64,000 nucleotides of DNA from contig NC_058159.1 of assembly GCF_020080835.1 (NCBI RefSeq), forward strand, positions 7,068,001 through 7,132,000, in the 5' to 3' direction. The translations under genes were made by a program, and so were the position numbers. This document shows positions 1 to 11,900 of the stretch, piece after piece. The stretch comes from Cotesia glomerata (taxonomy: Eukaryota; Arthropoda; Insecta; Hymenoptera; Braconidae). The first letter of the stretch is position 1. Each line of letters starts with the position of its first letter. The notes under the pieces were generated by a model. It was not told the origin of the DNA, made no database searches, and was given only the letters and a program-made list of their open reading frames with translations.

Positions 1-362
1 AAAAATATTTAAAAATTTGCATTTTTAATTTTTTTAACTTTCTAAATGTCAATTTTTTTTGCAATAGGGTAGGGCGGAGCTAGTTGATCGTAGGGGCAAG
101 TTGTGCAATCGAAATATCTCGAAAACTAAGCAACTTACAACAAAAGTGTAAATGATGAAAAGAAAGGGTTACAAAAGGAGAACACATCACGCGAGAGTCA
201 ACTGCTGTCCGATGTTTAGACCAACTGACAAAATGTTTTCTTTTTTTTTGCGTTAAAAAAAAAAACAGGTCTTTAGAATTTTTCTCCTACACTCGCTTAA
301 AAATGCTATTTCGTGATCACGAAAGTATTCAAAGATGACTTAATGTTTGCCCTTTCGATTAT

Positions 363-447
363 ATATGAATCGTTTATTTGAGAAACCCCATAAGTCATAT
401 GAGGTTTCGATATAACTTGTGGGGTTTCTCAAATAAACGATTCATAT
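363..447. repeat. Perfect 28-bp hairpin inside element A
   Basis: Arms 363-390 and 420-447 are exact reverse complements, with a 29-nt loop that is itself partly palindromic (AAGT...ACTT). Probably a miniature foldback or an internal structure of element A. Confidence 0.85.
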
Positions 448-834
448 GATTGTTTATTTTTAATTCTTATCATTCTTTTATAACCTTACTTTTATTTTGT
501 TGCCTCAATTGGGGCTAGTTGAGCAAAGCGCTGACTGCATGTTAAACCAGCCCTACTAGATTTTCAATTTTGAAAAATGAAATTTTTCTTTAGTAAAATA
601 ATAATTATCAATTGATTTATACATGTGATGATTTAATATAATGTGTAAAAATTAAAATAACTCATATTGATATTATATTAATAAATATATAACATAATTA
701 TAATTAATACTATTATGTTTATAATTATTATTATAATCATAATTATACGTATGTAGAATTATAATTAATTAAATATTTGCTTGTTAATTACAATTTTATT
801 TTGTTTTCATATCATTCTATACAGTCAAGTTATA

Positions 835-1086
835 TACACCTAAGTTACACCTAATTACTACTTTTTTTTTTCTTTTTTTTTTTTTGCTACTGACCGTATA
901 CCTGTCCCTGCATGAAAACACACCGCACGGGAGGGGTATACTGAGGTGGACCTACAACCCCGCTGTCCACCTTACAGCAACAAAGAGAGTTTATTTCTAA
1001 TGTATTTTTAATATTAAGTAGCAAGTAACAAGTAGCAAGTAGCAAATTTACTCCTAATTTACACCTAAGTTACACCTAATTACTAC
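835..1086 (-). mobile_element. Retroposon-like insert with 27-nt direct repeats
   Basis: The direct repeats 835-861 and 1060-1086 are identical. After the first comes a T-rich run (862-885), i.e. a poly(A) tail if the insert is minus-strand, then about 175 bp of higher-GC unique sequence. This is the layout of a reverse-transcribed insertion with a long target-site duplication. No tRNA box B was recognised; the source is unknown. Confidence 0.45.
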
Positions 1087-1356
1087 TTTTTTTTTTTTTT
1101 TTTTAGTCATTGCACAACTAGCCTCATACCCATGCTCAACTAGCCTCACTAGTGGGGCATGTTGAGCAATTTGGAGCACTCGCGTATTTCCGGGAATAAC
1201 TTGAAAATTTGGACTCGGATCGTTTCTGTGTTGCTAGACCTTTTAAAGAAGACTAAATTACGAACCTAACAGTATATGACTTGATTAAATCCAATACATC
1301 GTCTTAAAGTTATGGAAGGTTGAACCAAAAAGTGATCAACTAGCCCCGCCCTACCC

Positions 1357-2188
1357 TAATTTATTTGTTAAAAAATTATTAAATATCTGCTGAATTAATT
1401 TTTTTAATAATTTTTAAAAAATTTTCACATTTGGAATTTTTTTATAATAATAATTGCTATAAAATTATAAAAAAATTCTTTATGTCTGTCAACTTCAGTA
1501 TTAATAATAAAAATTAATAAATAATATTTAATTTTTATTTCAGAATAGAAAACTCCAAAATATTAATTTTAGCCGCAATAGTGATAACTTTAGTAAATAA
1601 AAGTAAAAATGAAAAAATTTTTTGAATTCTCAAAATATTTTCTTTGATTTTAAAATTATTCTCAATGCTTCTCGACCAATATCAATAATTCAATTATAAA
1701 CACTATTTTTTTACTCTTTCTAGAATAAATATAAATATAAATTTGATTTTGATAAGTAGTGACCTAAGATCGAATAAACACGTTAACTTGTCTCGAGTAG
1801 CAGCTAAATTTGAACATTCGGAATTTTACGGTACTGTCGATACCACAACTATAACTTACAATATTTATTTATAACGCTGTTACATGAGATATATTGCACA
1901 TAAATATTGCTCTATATCCCGTCTACAAGTACTTTCCTTCGTATTTTCTAACGATTTACGTTCTGTATGTATAAAATAAAAATAGGTGTTACTTTTTATA
2001 AACTGTCTGAGAACTTTTCCGTGTTTTTCATTTTTCGACCAACATTATTTATACGTTTCTTCTAAATAATGACTTTTTAGCCGAAAATTATTTTTTACTT
2101 ACCTTCTTTTCCAATAAAAAAAAAATCCTTAATCAATAAAAAGGTAAAAATTTGAAAAAATAAATTTTTTTAATCGTATCGATAGAGT
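1357..2188. other. AT-rich intergenic spacer, no gene seen
   Basis: No ORF, splice-consistent exon or transposon terminus recognised. Only simple AT-rich sequence between element A and the putative 3' UTR. Confidence 0.5.
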
Positions 2189-4660
2189 TTTATTTAAATA
2201 TTTATATAATACACAATAAATCGGCAATTATAATTATTATGCCAGTTAACATTTCATAAATAATTCAATTATTCATCATCATATCAATAATTACAGTATT
2301 TCAATGCCTCGATAACTTATACAAAGATATCCATTAGCTTTCAAAATAACATAAACACTCCCAGAGTTTCGTCCAAAATGTCCGATATCGCGATCGCATC
2401 AAATAGTATCGAGTTTTCAGAATAAATCAGCCCGAGCACAAATTCTACATTGGCTCCCTCCAGCTAAAATTACTCATTTTAAATTCCAAGCTTTTAATTT
2501 ATTTTTTAAATCACCAAATATCTCGTTAAATTCTAGTAATTGATTGTTAAATTTAATTTGCCTATTTATTTACAGTATTTGAAACAATTTACAATTTAAA
2601 TTCAAACGTTTGAATTGATATGAATTTGATATTTCAATAAAAGTAATTTAATTTAATTTTAAATACAATAACTGATTGTGATTTTAGGCGTAAGCTAGTC
2701 GTCATTATACACTTATTTACATTTTTATTTTTATTATTAGCATGAGCAATCATTAATTAAATATCTTAGTATCACTAGTGTAATTTTATCTCAAATATTC
2801 GCGACTTAAACCTTTACAATAAACTCAATATTAAACTTCAAAATTATCACAACAAAAATAAAAATCTCTAGCCGGCGAATTTAAAAATATTAACAGTAAT
2901 AATTTAGAAAAATTATTTACAATTACTTAATTTATTTACAGCTAAAATAATCATGAAAATTTTTAAAAACGGGGCTCAGTTTTTATTTTTCACGATTATT
3001 TTATCCAATCGATAATATATTATATATGTAATTCTTTAAATTCCAAGTCATGAGTCACTTTAATGTTAGTGATAAGCTATGACGTATATAATTGTTTATT
3101 CAACCGAATTCGAAGAAGAACAAAGTTAGACTAGGTCAGACTATACCTTACTTTTCTTTTCCTCTTCAGCATTGCATGTTATACATGCACGTATGAATAA
3201 TACTTATAACAAGCACATGCCCTGTCACCAACAATGCCGTCATTTAATTTAGACTTTCAACAAACAAACTAAACTGAGCAACTCCTGTCCGACCGAATAA
3301 AGTTTGCTCTACTCAGATTTTTCCATTAATTATTTCCGCTCATTCTTACTCCACAAATATATATTAAGAGAGTTTTTGCTTTAAGCAGACGTCAATGTAG
3401 TTTAAAATTTTTTAATTATCAACTGTCCACAGACCAGATATATACAATTCGGTTTATGTACATGATATATACAAAAATTCTAATACGCTAGCAAGCAAAT
3501 TAGTTTATTTTATTCATTTTTTTAAGTTAAAGCAGTTGTAGGTCTTTATAAAATTCTGCTATGTATTTACAAATAATACTGATAACTAATGTATGTACAC
3601 TTTTCACAAGCGTGAGCGTTTGCGTATTAATTATGTAATTTTAATTGTAATTATGATAATGCCGAAATAGAAAATCAATGTAATTTAATCAAGCTGAAAT
3701 TTATTTAAAGGTTTAAAATGATGTTTTGGTACAAAATCAATTTATTAATAATATTCGCGTTTCGTGCCGCGATTCTGTAGATTATTAATGAAACCATTTT
3801 GATCACGTAAAATATCAATTTATTCACTTTAATTAATTAGCATGGTGGTTTAATTAGCAAAATTGAAAACAAATATTGTATTACTGTTAGTATTATTATT
3901 ATTAGCAAGAGAATATTTTAACTCCTCAGTTTAAAAGTATTAAATAATTTTTATTTTGCAATTAAAATTTTCTATAAAGCTCAATTGCAAAAAATTTAAT
4001 AAATTAAACTAACAGAAAGATTTTTTATAACTTAGAAAAAATATTTTTTTTGTTAAAAATGTTAATTTTATTCAATTAAATATTTTGAATTAATAAAAAA
4101 ATGTTTATTTAAAAAAAAAGCATTTAAATAAATTACAACAAATTAATTAATCAATCTTTAAAAAATCCTTCTATCAGCATGTATAAAAAGCCATAGCGAA
4201 GAATAAAATAAATTCAATAAAAAATGATTAAGTATATAAATAAAGAAAAAAAAAAATTGGTAAAATCCAAGTGCTTAATCTGACCCAGCCGGATATTTTT
4301 TGGGGTTATTCTGTAACAAGGTTACTTTGTGCAAAGGTCAGTTGTGCGGTCACTGTAATTGTGTACAAGCGTAAGCGACTTTTATTTTAAAAAAAAAAAA
4401 AAAAATACTTTAATTTTATCACATCGTTAGAAAAATGAGTTAGAAAAAAAATTTGGGCGTTTAGCAGAGTATAAATTATAAATAACTACTAGTGACCATT
4501 ATTCTGCCTAGTTACTGCGCTATTGGTTAATTATCAACCCTGAAGTTGATAAATAAAAAATATTTATAGAAAAAAGAGTTGAATTTGAAAAAGTTTTTGT
4601 CGTAAAATTTAAAATCTGATGCATTTAATTAACAAGTTAATTATAAACGGTACTTATAAC
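2189..4660 (-). promoter_or_regulatory. Putative long 3' UTR with a Pumilio-motif cluster
   Basis: Noncoding AT-rich sequence after the receptor stop. Reading the minus strand, nine matches to TGTANATA lie within about 1 kb (plus-strand TATNTACA at 2567, 2714, 2914, 2933, 3439, 3455, 3466, 3564 and 3592), far above base-composition expectation. Poly(A)-signal candidates AATAAA (minus strand) lie at 4386-4381 and 2194-2189. No ORF or transposon ends were seen here. UTR extent is inferred. Confidence 0.45.
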
Positions 4661-5296
4661 TTAGACGGTAACTTCTTCGGAGCATCTACTTTTATCATCT
4701 AAATTAATAATGATCGCGTGAGTACGGGCATGCCCGGATTTGTTTTTATTTCTGTCCTTGTCCTTAACTTTATTTTCATTATTTTTAGCGGGTGACAAGT
4801 TCCCGATATTTTCCTCCTTTCTATCGGCGGAGTCTCTGGCCTGGGGCTCGTCATCAATATTCCTGTCACCGTCGGTGATTTTAGAATTTTTAAAATGCCC
4901 CGAAGTCGAAGGAAAAGGAATTTCATTACCCGAATCAGTTATCAACAAACTATCGGATTGCGGAGTTATCAAATCTCCTCCCTCTGCTAATTTTTTCCCA
5001 TTTGTTTTTGTACAATCACTAGCACTGGTGGGTCCATTGTCGTGATAAACGTCGACGTTTAATTTACTGACGTTTGTCTCGACTACTGCTGTCGGAGTGG
5101 ATGTTGACGACGTCGTTATGTTTAAGTTACTTAATTTAAGCGTCGCTGAAATACCCTGTATGCTGGGTACCGGTGTTATAGAACGGTTTGACGCTTCTTG
5201 CATCGCCAAAATTTTAGCCGCCAAGTGACGGTTTCCCAGTCGCATGTTTTTTTCTCGCAACATTTCTAATTGTGTGTAAAGGCGACGAAATTCTTC
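4661..5296 (-). CDS. GPR158-like exon k: coiled coil and C-terminal tail
   Basis: Residues 487-697 and stop TAA at 4661-4663. Begins EEFRRLYTQLEMLREKNMRL, an amphipathic helix with Leu at 492, 499 and 506 (heptad spacing), matching the coiled coil through which vertebrate GPR158 contacts RGS7. The rest is low-complexity, Ser/Thr- and Lys-rich and probably disordered. The last four residues, EVTV, fit a class II PDZ ligand. Acceptor TTTCAG at 5297-5302. Confidence 0.92.
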   Translation of the reverse strand, partial: EEFRRLYTQLEMLREKNMRLGNRHLAAKILAMQEASNRSITPVPSIQGISATLKLSNLNITTSSTSTPTAVVETNVSKLNVDVYHDNGPTSASDCTKTNGKKLAEGGDLITPQSDSLLITDSGNEIPFPSTSGHFKNSKITDGDRNIDDEPQARDSADRKEENIGNLSPAKNNENKVKDKDRNKNKSGHARTHAIIINLDDKSRCSEEVTV

Positions 5297-5909
5297 CTGA
5301 AATATTAAATAAAAATTTTATTATTATTTATTTATTCATTTTATTTAAAATATGACCATAAAATTTATTTAACTCATTCAGAACTATTTACATTATTTAT
5401 TTTTCCAAGAGTAAATCCTCTTTATTTTACGAAACGGGCTTAAAATAATTAAAAAGCTCGCTTTTTATAAATAAATGCTAAAAAAAAAATATTTAACATC
5501 GGAATGTCAATAAAAAAAAATCCATCGCTTCAAGCTCGCAAGCTACTTAGTATTCTGTTGAAATTTTTTATTCAAAAATAAATCCCCTGTTTACTAAAAA
5601 AAAATAATATTATTAAAGGATAAGTATTTTAAATGAAATAATAAAGCTAACTCCATTATCTAGAGAATATATTTTTATAAATTTTTCGCTCATTAGCCCT
5701 AACAAACAATCCTGTTTCATTGTCTGGATAATTATACTGCTGTAAGCTACTGGTCATTAAATACTAAATACATCCCTTTGGTCAGTTGAAATTACTTCAG
5801 AATAAAATTATTCAAACATACTGAAAAAACAGTTTATTAATAACTGCTTATGAATTTATTTATAGATTTTTAAATAATTATTTTTTAACTGCTAATAAAT
5901 ATTTGTTTA

Positions 5910-5944
<35 letters not shown>

Positions 5945-8900
5945 TACACTGTAAAAAATTTTTTGGTGTGAAAATCGCACTAAGTATAATGTTAAATTTG
6001 AACGGTGTGAATCCTAAATTTTACACCACCAAGCGTGTAAATGTATTTCCTGAAAATTTCTCATTAATTAATTTGATTGTTTAGTTTCAGACTTGTACGA
6101 AATTAGATTATAAATATAAACATGTTGAAATAAATATTCAAACTGTTAAAAATTTATCTAATTATATGGTGGATCCTATGTTAGAATCTATTGATAAAAA
6201 TGCGAATGTTTATAGTGTTAAATATATTTTTAAAGATATAAGCTCTTCCCGATATTACACTCATCAAGACCTTTCATTTGAATACCCAAATACCCACATG
6301 CATTTTGATATATTTTTCATATATACATATATATGTAATATATATAAATATATAATAAATTGATGTGGGTACTCAAATGAAAGGTTTTGATGAGTGTAAC
6401 ATCGGGATGAGCTTGTATCTTTAAAAACGTCAATAGTTAAAAAAGTACAGTGCAATTTAACAAAAGTCATTATTTAAGAAAGCAAAATTTTATTTATTTG
6501 TAGTTCACAAGTCACGACAGTCACATAGAGACTCCAAGGTTGCTAGTAATAGTTATTAAATTTTTAAAGCTATGAATAATAACAATATGAATAACACGGA
6601 ATAGTGTAAAACAGTAAATTACACCGTGTTAAATGTATACGAGTGAAAATTTCATACGGAGGAAATTTTACACCGACATTTCACACTTACACGGCGGTGT
6701 AAAAGTCCCTGGGTCCAACTTTACACCGAAATTTTTTACAGTGTATATATTGTGATAAATTTTGGCACGTGTCTTGTAAAAAAATAGTTTTATGAGATCG
6801 TAAAGTTAATTGATGATTAAATGGAATGAAACAAAGAAAGTGAGTGTAAAGGAAAATAATAAGGAATACGATAATATAATAAGTAAAAACATTTATAAAA
6901 TCAGTGTATGGCAGTACGCCAGGCATTTGTATGATAATTAATCATCAAGTCAACGAGGCGTGGCTCGTTACCTCTTGCTTGTGGTTTACAAATACATTGT
7001 ATTTTAACAACTATACTGTGTCGTGTCATGCGTTATATATACCTAGAGGCGGTGTACCTACTAAATTGCTTAAACTTTAAAGTACATGTACGTATAGAAG
7101 TATATATCAGCAGTAAGTAGAAACAAAAAGAGCTGGGGAGTAAAGAAGTCGCATTAAATGTTTCTTACCATAACTCCGTCACCTTCCTCTGTGAAATTGG
7201 CCTGTTGCAGAGAAATAGAGTTCGTTTGGTTGCTGGATGCTTGCGCTCGACACGTCTTGCCAATAAATTTACCCGTTGCACCCGGAAGCTTCCCAATAGC
7301 GTCTTCTTTCCCACCACCGCGAAATACGACGTACGCCTGTCATACAAATTACAACAAATTTACTGATTTGCTTCGTCAACAGGAAAGTCCTAAATAAATA
7401 GAATGGGACAAGGATATTCTATTCATTGTTTACTTTTTTCAGCCAATCAGCTGTTGTTTCAATAAAAATATCTATTTAGGAGGTTTTTTACCTTGCTGCC
7501 GAAAATCAGCCCCAAAAGCGGCGTCACCGTCAATTGAGTGTGACAGAAGAATATTATGTACATCAGGTCGGGATTTGCCGGTGACTGGAGGAACAACCTG
7601 TTTTTTTTTGGTATTATTATTATTATTATTGTTAAACATTATTCCTAAGATCGGTGATTTTACTTAATAAAGAGAATTGTTATTATTGTAAGCCAACTTT
7701 CCCGATCCAGTTGATGGTAGACTATAATTTAATAGTAGACTAATTTAATTTTCATTAAATTTTTATTTATTAACTATTTTCATCACATTATTGTCGGTTA
7801 TCGAAAAAAGTTTCACTGAGTAAAAAATAACATCTTTAACTTAATCTTAACAAAAATTGTCAATTAAATAAAAAATTTTTAATTATTGGATTAATTCACC
7901 CGAGGATGGTATGAGTGCTCATACCGACGATAATGTGGTGAAAATAGTTAATAAATAAAAATTTAATGAAAATTAAATTTGTCTACCATCAACTGGATCG
8001 GGAAAGTTGGCTTACAATAGTAACAATTCTCTTTATTATTTATTATTATTAATAAAGTTTAACGTGTAAATATAAATAATAAAATTTTTTTATATTTTGC
8101 ATTTTATTTCAATATTCTATCTAAAATGTGAAAGATATGAAAAAATTGATAAGAACCTTTTTTATAAAAAATTTAATTTCCTAGAAAAAAATTCTCTTAT
8201 CATTTTGAATAATCTGTCCAAAATAATTATAATAGTAATAATAAGAATAATGATGAAATTTTTGATTTTTTTTTTTTTTTTTAATATCGCAATACCATAA
8301 ATTATAATTATTATTCTTATGAATAATTAGGAATAAATACATATAGTTGTTATTATTGTTATTAAATCCACCTGGATATTGCTCGTTAAAATGATACATT
8401 TACATCGGTGACTAAATAATCTCCCAAGAGTGTTACATACTGCACAATAAGCCAATTTAATTTACCATTCAGGAAGTATAAAATTCGAGTACCGGTCATT
8501 CAGTTAATTGAATATAGTTAATTTAGATTTTAGAATATAATTAAGTGGTCAACGTGTGTTAATTGTTTTAATGTCGCGGTTTCCGTAATTTTACTGTAGG
8601 GGCATTCCATAGTGACTGGTGGGACATTTGACTCTGGAATTCTATCAATTATAAGCTATAATTATGTGACTGAAACTTATACTATAGTAAAATTTACCTC
8701 ATAATATAGAAGAATAACTAATTAATAACATCCCTTTGTCAAAAACCTCGATTAGTTTTTAAGTTTTTTCGTAATTATCATTTGACTGAGTGTGACTAAT
8801 GGGACATCGAAAAATCCTTCTCTCTTACCGCGGTATACCCGTGTATAAAAAAATCGTCTTAAAATTGTATTTCATTTAAGATCTTAAACGTGACACAAAC

Positions 8901-11900
8901 CAAAACTATTTTAAGACTCTTTTAAGACGCCAAAAAAAAATTTCGAGAGCAAATTTTTAGAAATTTGGTTTTCGAAATTGTTATGAAAATTAAATTTTAG
9001 ACATTTTTTAGACGATTTTACGATTTTCTAACCGCATTTTTGAGTACGCTCTTTTTAAATTGAATTTAAAATTGTTGAAAAATTATTATCGGACAATTTT
9101 AAGGCTTTTTTAAGATCATTTTGAGACTATTTTAAGACGCTCTATAATAATTTTCTGGAGCTGTCACTGTGATATTATCTTAAAACAGTCTGAAAATTTT
9201 TTAATGATTTTTTTAAGACTATTTTAAGATTTTTTCAAGACTATTTTAAGATTTTTTAAAGTCTATTTTAAGATGTTTTTCAAAACTATTTTAAGATGAG
9301 CTTACAGCCACAGAGCCTCGTAACATTAAAACGGATCGTCTTGAAATAGTCTTAAAATAGTCTTGAATAAATCTTAAAATTGTCTTGAAAAAATCTTAAA
9401 AAAGTCTTAAAAAAATCTTAAAATAGTCTTAAAAAAATCATTAAAAAATTTTCAGACTGTTTTAAGATGATATTACAGTGACAGCTCCGAAAAATTATTA
9501 TAGAGCGTCTTAAAATATTCGCAAAATGATCTTAAAAAAGTCTTAAAGTTGTCCGATAGTAATTTTTCAACAATTTTAAATTCAATTTAAAAAGAGCGTA
9601 CTCAAAAATGCGGTTAGAAAGTCGTAAAACCGTCTAAAAAATGTCTAAAAATTAATTTTCATAACAAATTCGAGAACCAAATTTCTAAAAATTTGCTCTC
9701 GAAATTTTTTTTTGGCGTCTTAAAATAATCTTAAAATAGTCTTGGTTTGTGTCACGTTTAAGATCTTAAACGAATGACAATTTAAGACGATTTTTTTTTA
9801 CACAGGTACTTAAAGTTGAATTTCAGTTTGACCATTAAACTTTCAAAAAATGCTTCCCTCGTAATACAAAATTTATCCTACAAACATTCAATATTATGAA
9901 GAATTAGACTGATTACCTACGTAGAAACAATTAAAAAAATTTTTTTTATTGTGACTGGTGGGACAGGCATTTGTGATTGGTGGGACAAGTACAAAATGTC
10001 TACATGAAGTTGTTTATTAAAAAGATTATTATATTATTTCAACCTTAGAAACATTATTGTTTATATATTTAACTATAAATTATTTAGGATAATCAAAAAA
10101 AAACTAATTAAAAAACACAAATAAAGGATTTAGCATGCTGACAACACGATCTTGATAAACTTAGGTGTTAATTACACCGGCACACAAAAAAAAGTTGTCT
10201 GTACTTGGGACGCGCCACATATATTCCCATGTAATTTGACCCGCTGAACCCGAATTTGAGGTCCGTTTGGCCCCTACACCCTAGGATTTTGAGAAAACTG
10301 TAAAAAACCGAAAAAAAACGGGAAAATTGGGGGTTTTGGTGATTGAAAAATTTTTTTAGATTCTAACTATGCATGATTTTCATGTATTTCGATCTGCTTT
10401 ATACTTATCTGAAGTGTACTCAGACCAGCAGCCATTAAAAGTCTAAGTAAATCCCGAAAAACCCATGAAAATTGCGAAAAAAACAAAAAATTCCCAATAT
10501 TGTGATAAAAAATGTATTGAGCTAAATATATGATGATTTTCATGTAGGTTTATCGACGACATATAAATCTCCAACTTTTATAACTCAGACGTCTCGAAAA
10601 CATCAAACAAATGTGCAAAAAACCCCGAAAATTGGAAAAAAATCAAATGTAATATAATAAAAATCGAGTTATTATTCAAAATAAATAAAAAAAATCATAT
10701 CATTCGATCTGTGGTGCATAAAAAAAAAGTATTTCGTCCTAAGACTTAAAAAAAATTAATTTTTTCGGAAAATATCATCAAAACCCTTTGGATTTGAATT
10801 TTAATTCGTTCTCCGCTTATATCTCACCCTTTTATCTTCAAACGTCCTGCATAAAGGGTTTCTCTTTCGTTTCCTCTCTTCTTCGGGTAAATCTCTCTTC
10901 AGAGTCCAACAATGATCTGCCATCATATTTACATCCCACGTTCCTTGATATCGTTTTCCATCACACTAATGTCTTGATGGAATCTCTCCTGCTGCTCTTC
11001 ACTAAAATCACCAAGATTTTCAGGAAAGTGTGAAAGATGAGAATGTAAATAGTGCAATTTTGTATTCATTAAGCAACCTAAAGTATTATAGTTGTATAAC
11101 AACTCGTCAACTAAAGTTGCGTAGTTATCACTTTTCGTATTCCCTAAAAATTGCTGTGATACTTCCTTAAAACTTCCCCAAGCTGCTCTCTCAATCTCGT
11201 TCATCTCATATTCAAGATTAGCATCCTGGAATAGAGTCCGAATTTGGGGTCCATCAAAAATTCCTTCTTTTAATTTAGCGTCACTTATAGCTGGAAATTT
11301 TTCGCCCAAGTACTTAAAACAGTTTCCATCTTTATCCAGAGCTTTGACAAATTGCTTCATAAGGCCAAGCTTGATATGAAGTGGGGGCAGCAAGTACTTG
11401 GAAGGATCAATTAGAGATTGTCGCGTAACATTGTGAGAACCAGGATTCAAATTTGTTCTTGTTGGCCATTCTTTTTGAATGTAATGATTCTTTCGGTCTC
11501 GGCTATCCCACAAACATAAGAAGCAGGGGTACTTTGTGAACCCTGATTGTTTGGCGAACAATATTGTTGCAATTTTCAGATCACCACAAACCTTCCATTG
11601 ATGTTCTGAATAGTTTATTTTATCTAATACAACCTGTAAATTGTCATAAGTCTCCTTTAGTTTAGTCGAATGAGCTACTGGAATCGGTGCCAATAAGTTT
11701 CCATTATGAAGAAGCACAGCTTTAAGACTTCGCCTAGAGGAGTCAAAAAAAGCCTCCATTCTTCGTCTTTGTAAGTGTTTGGCTTCAACTCATCGATCAG
11801 TCCTTTTACATCTGAACAGTACACAAATGAATTTTCGCTGTCTTTTGTAAAATACTTCCGGAACTCTTTTTCCCTATCACGATAAAAATAAGCTGTTGTA

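Larger units (their letters stand above)
67..1356. mobile_element. TA-flanked non-autonomous DNA transposon A
   Basis: Terminal inverted repeats of 23 nt (67-89 and 334-356 of the second kilobase, i.e. 1334-1356) match at 22 positions and begin GGGTAGGGCGG. Both ends abut TA (65-66 and 1357-1358), suggesting a TA target duplication as in Tc1/mariner-like elements. A phrase CAACTAGCC/GGCTAGTTG recurs near both ends (around 79, 513, 1126 and 1137). No transposase ORF. Contains a perfect hairpin and a retroposon-like insert, listed separately. Confidence 0.75.

Noticed and set aside
4699..5045. Open frames overlapping the last receptor exon (75 aa minus strand; 101 aa plus strand)
   Set aside because: Shadows of exon k in other frames; the exon k frame has the family coiled coil and a consistent splice phase.
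6166..6470. Short open frames on both strands around 6.2-6.5 kb
   Set aside because: They mirror each other because they lie in the arms of a foldback.
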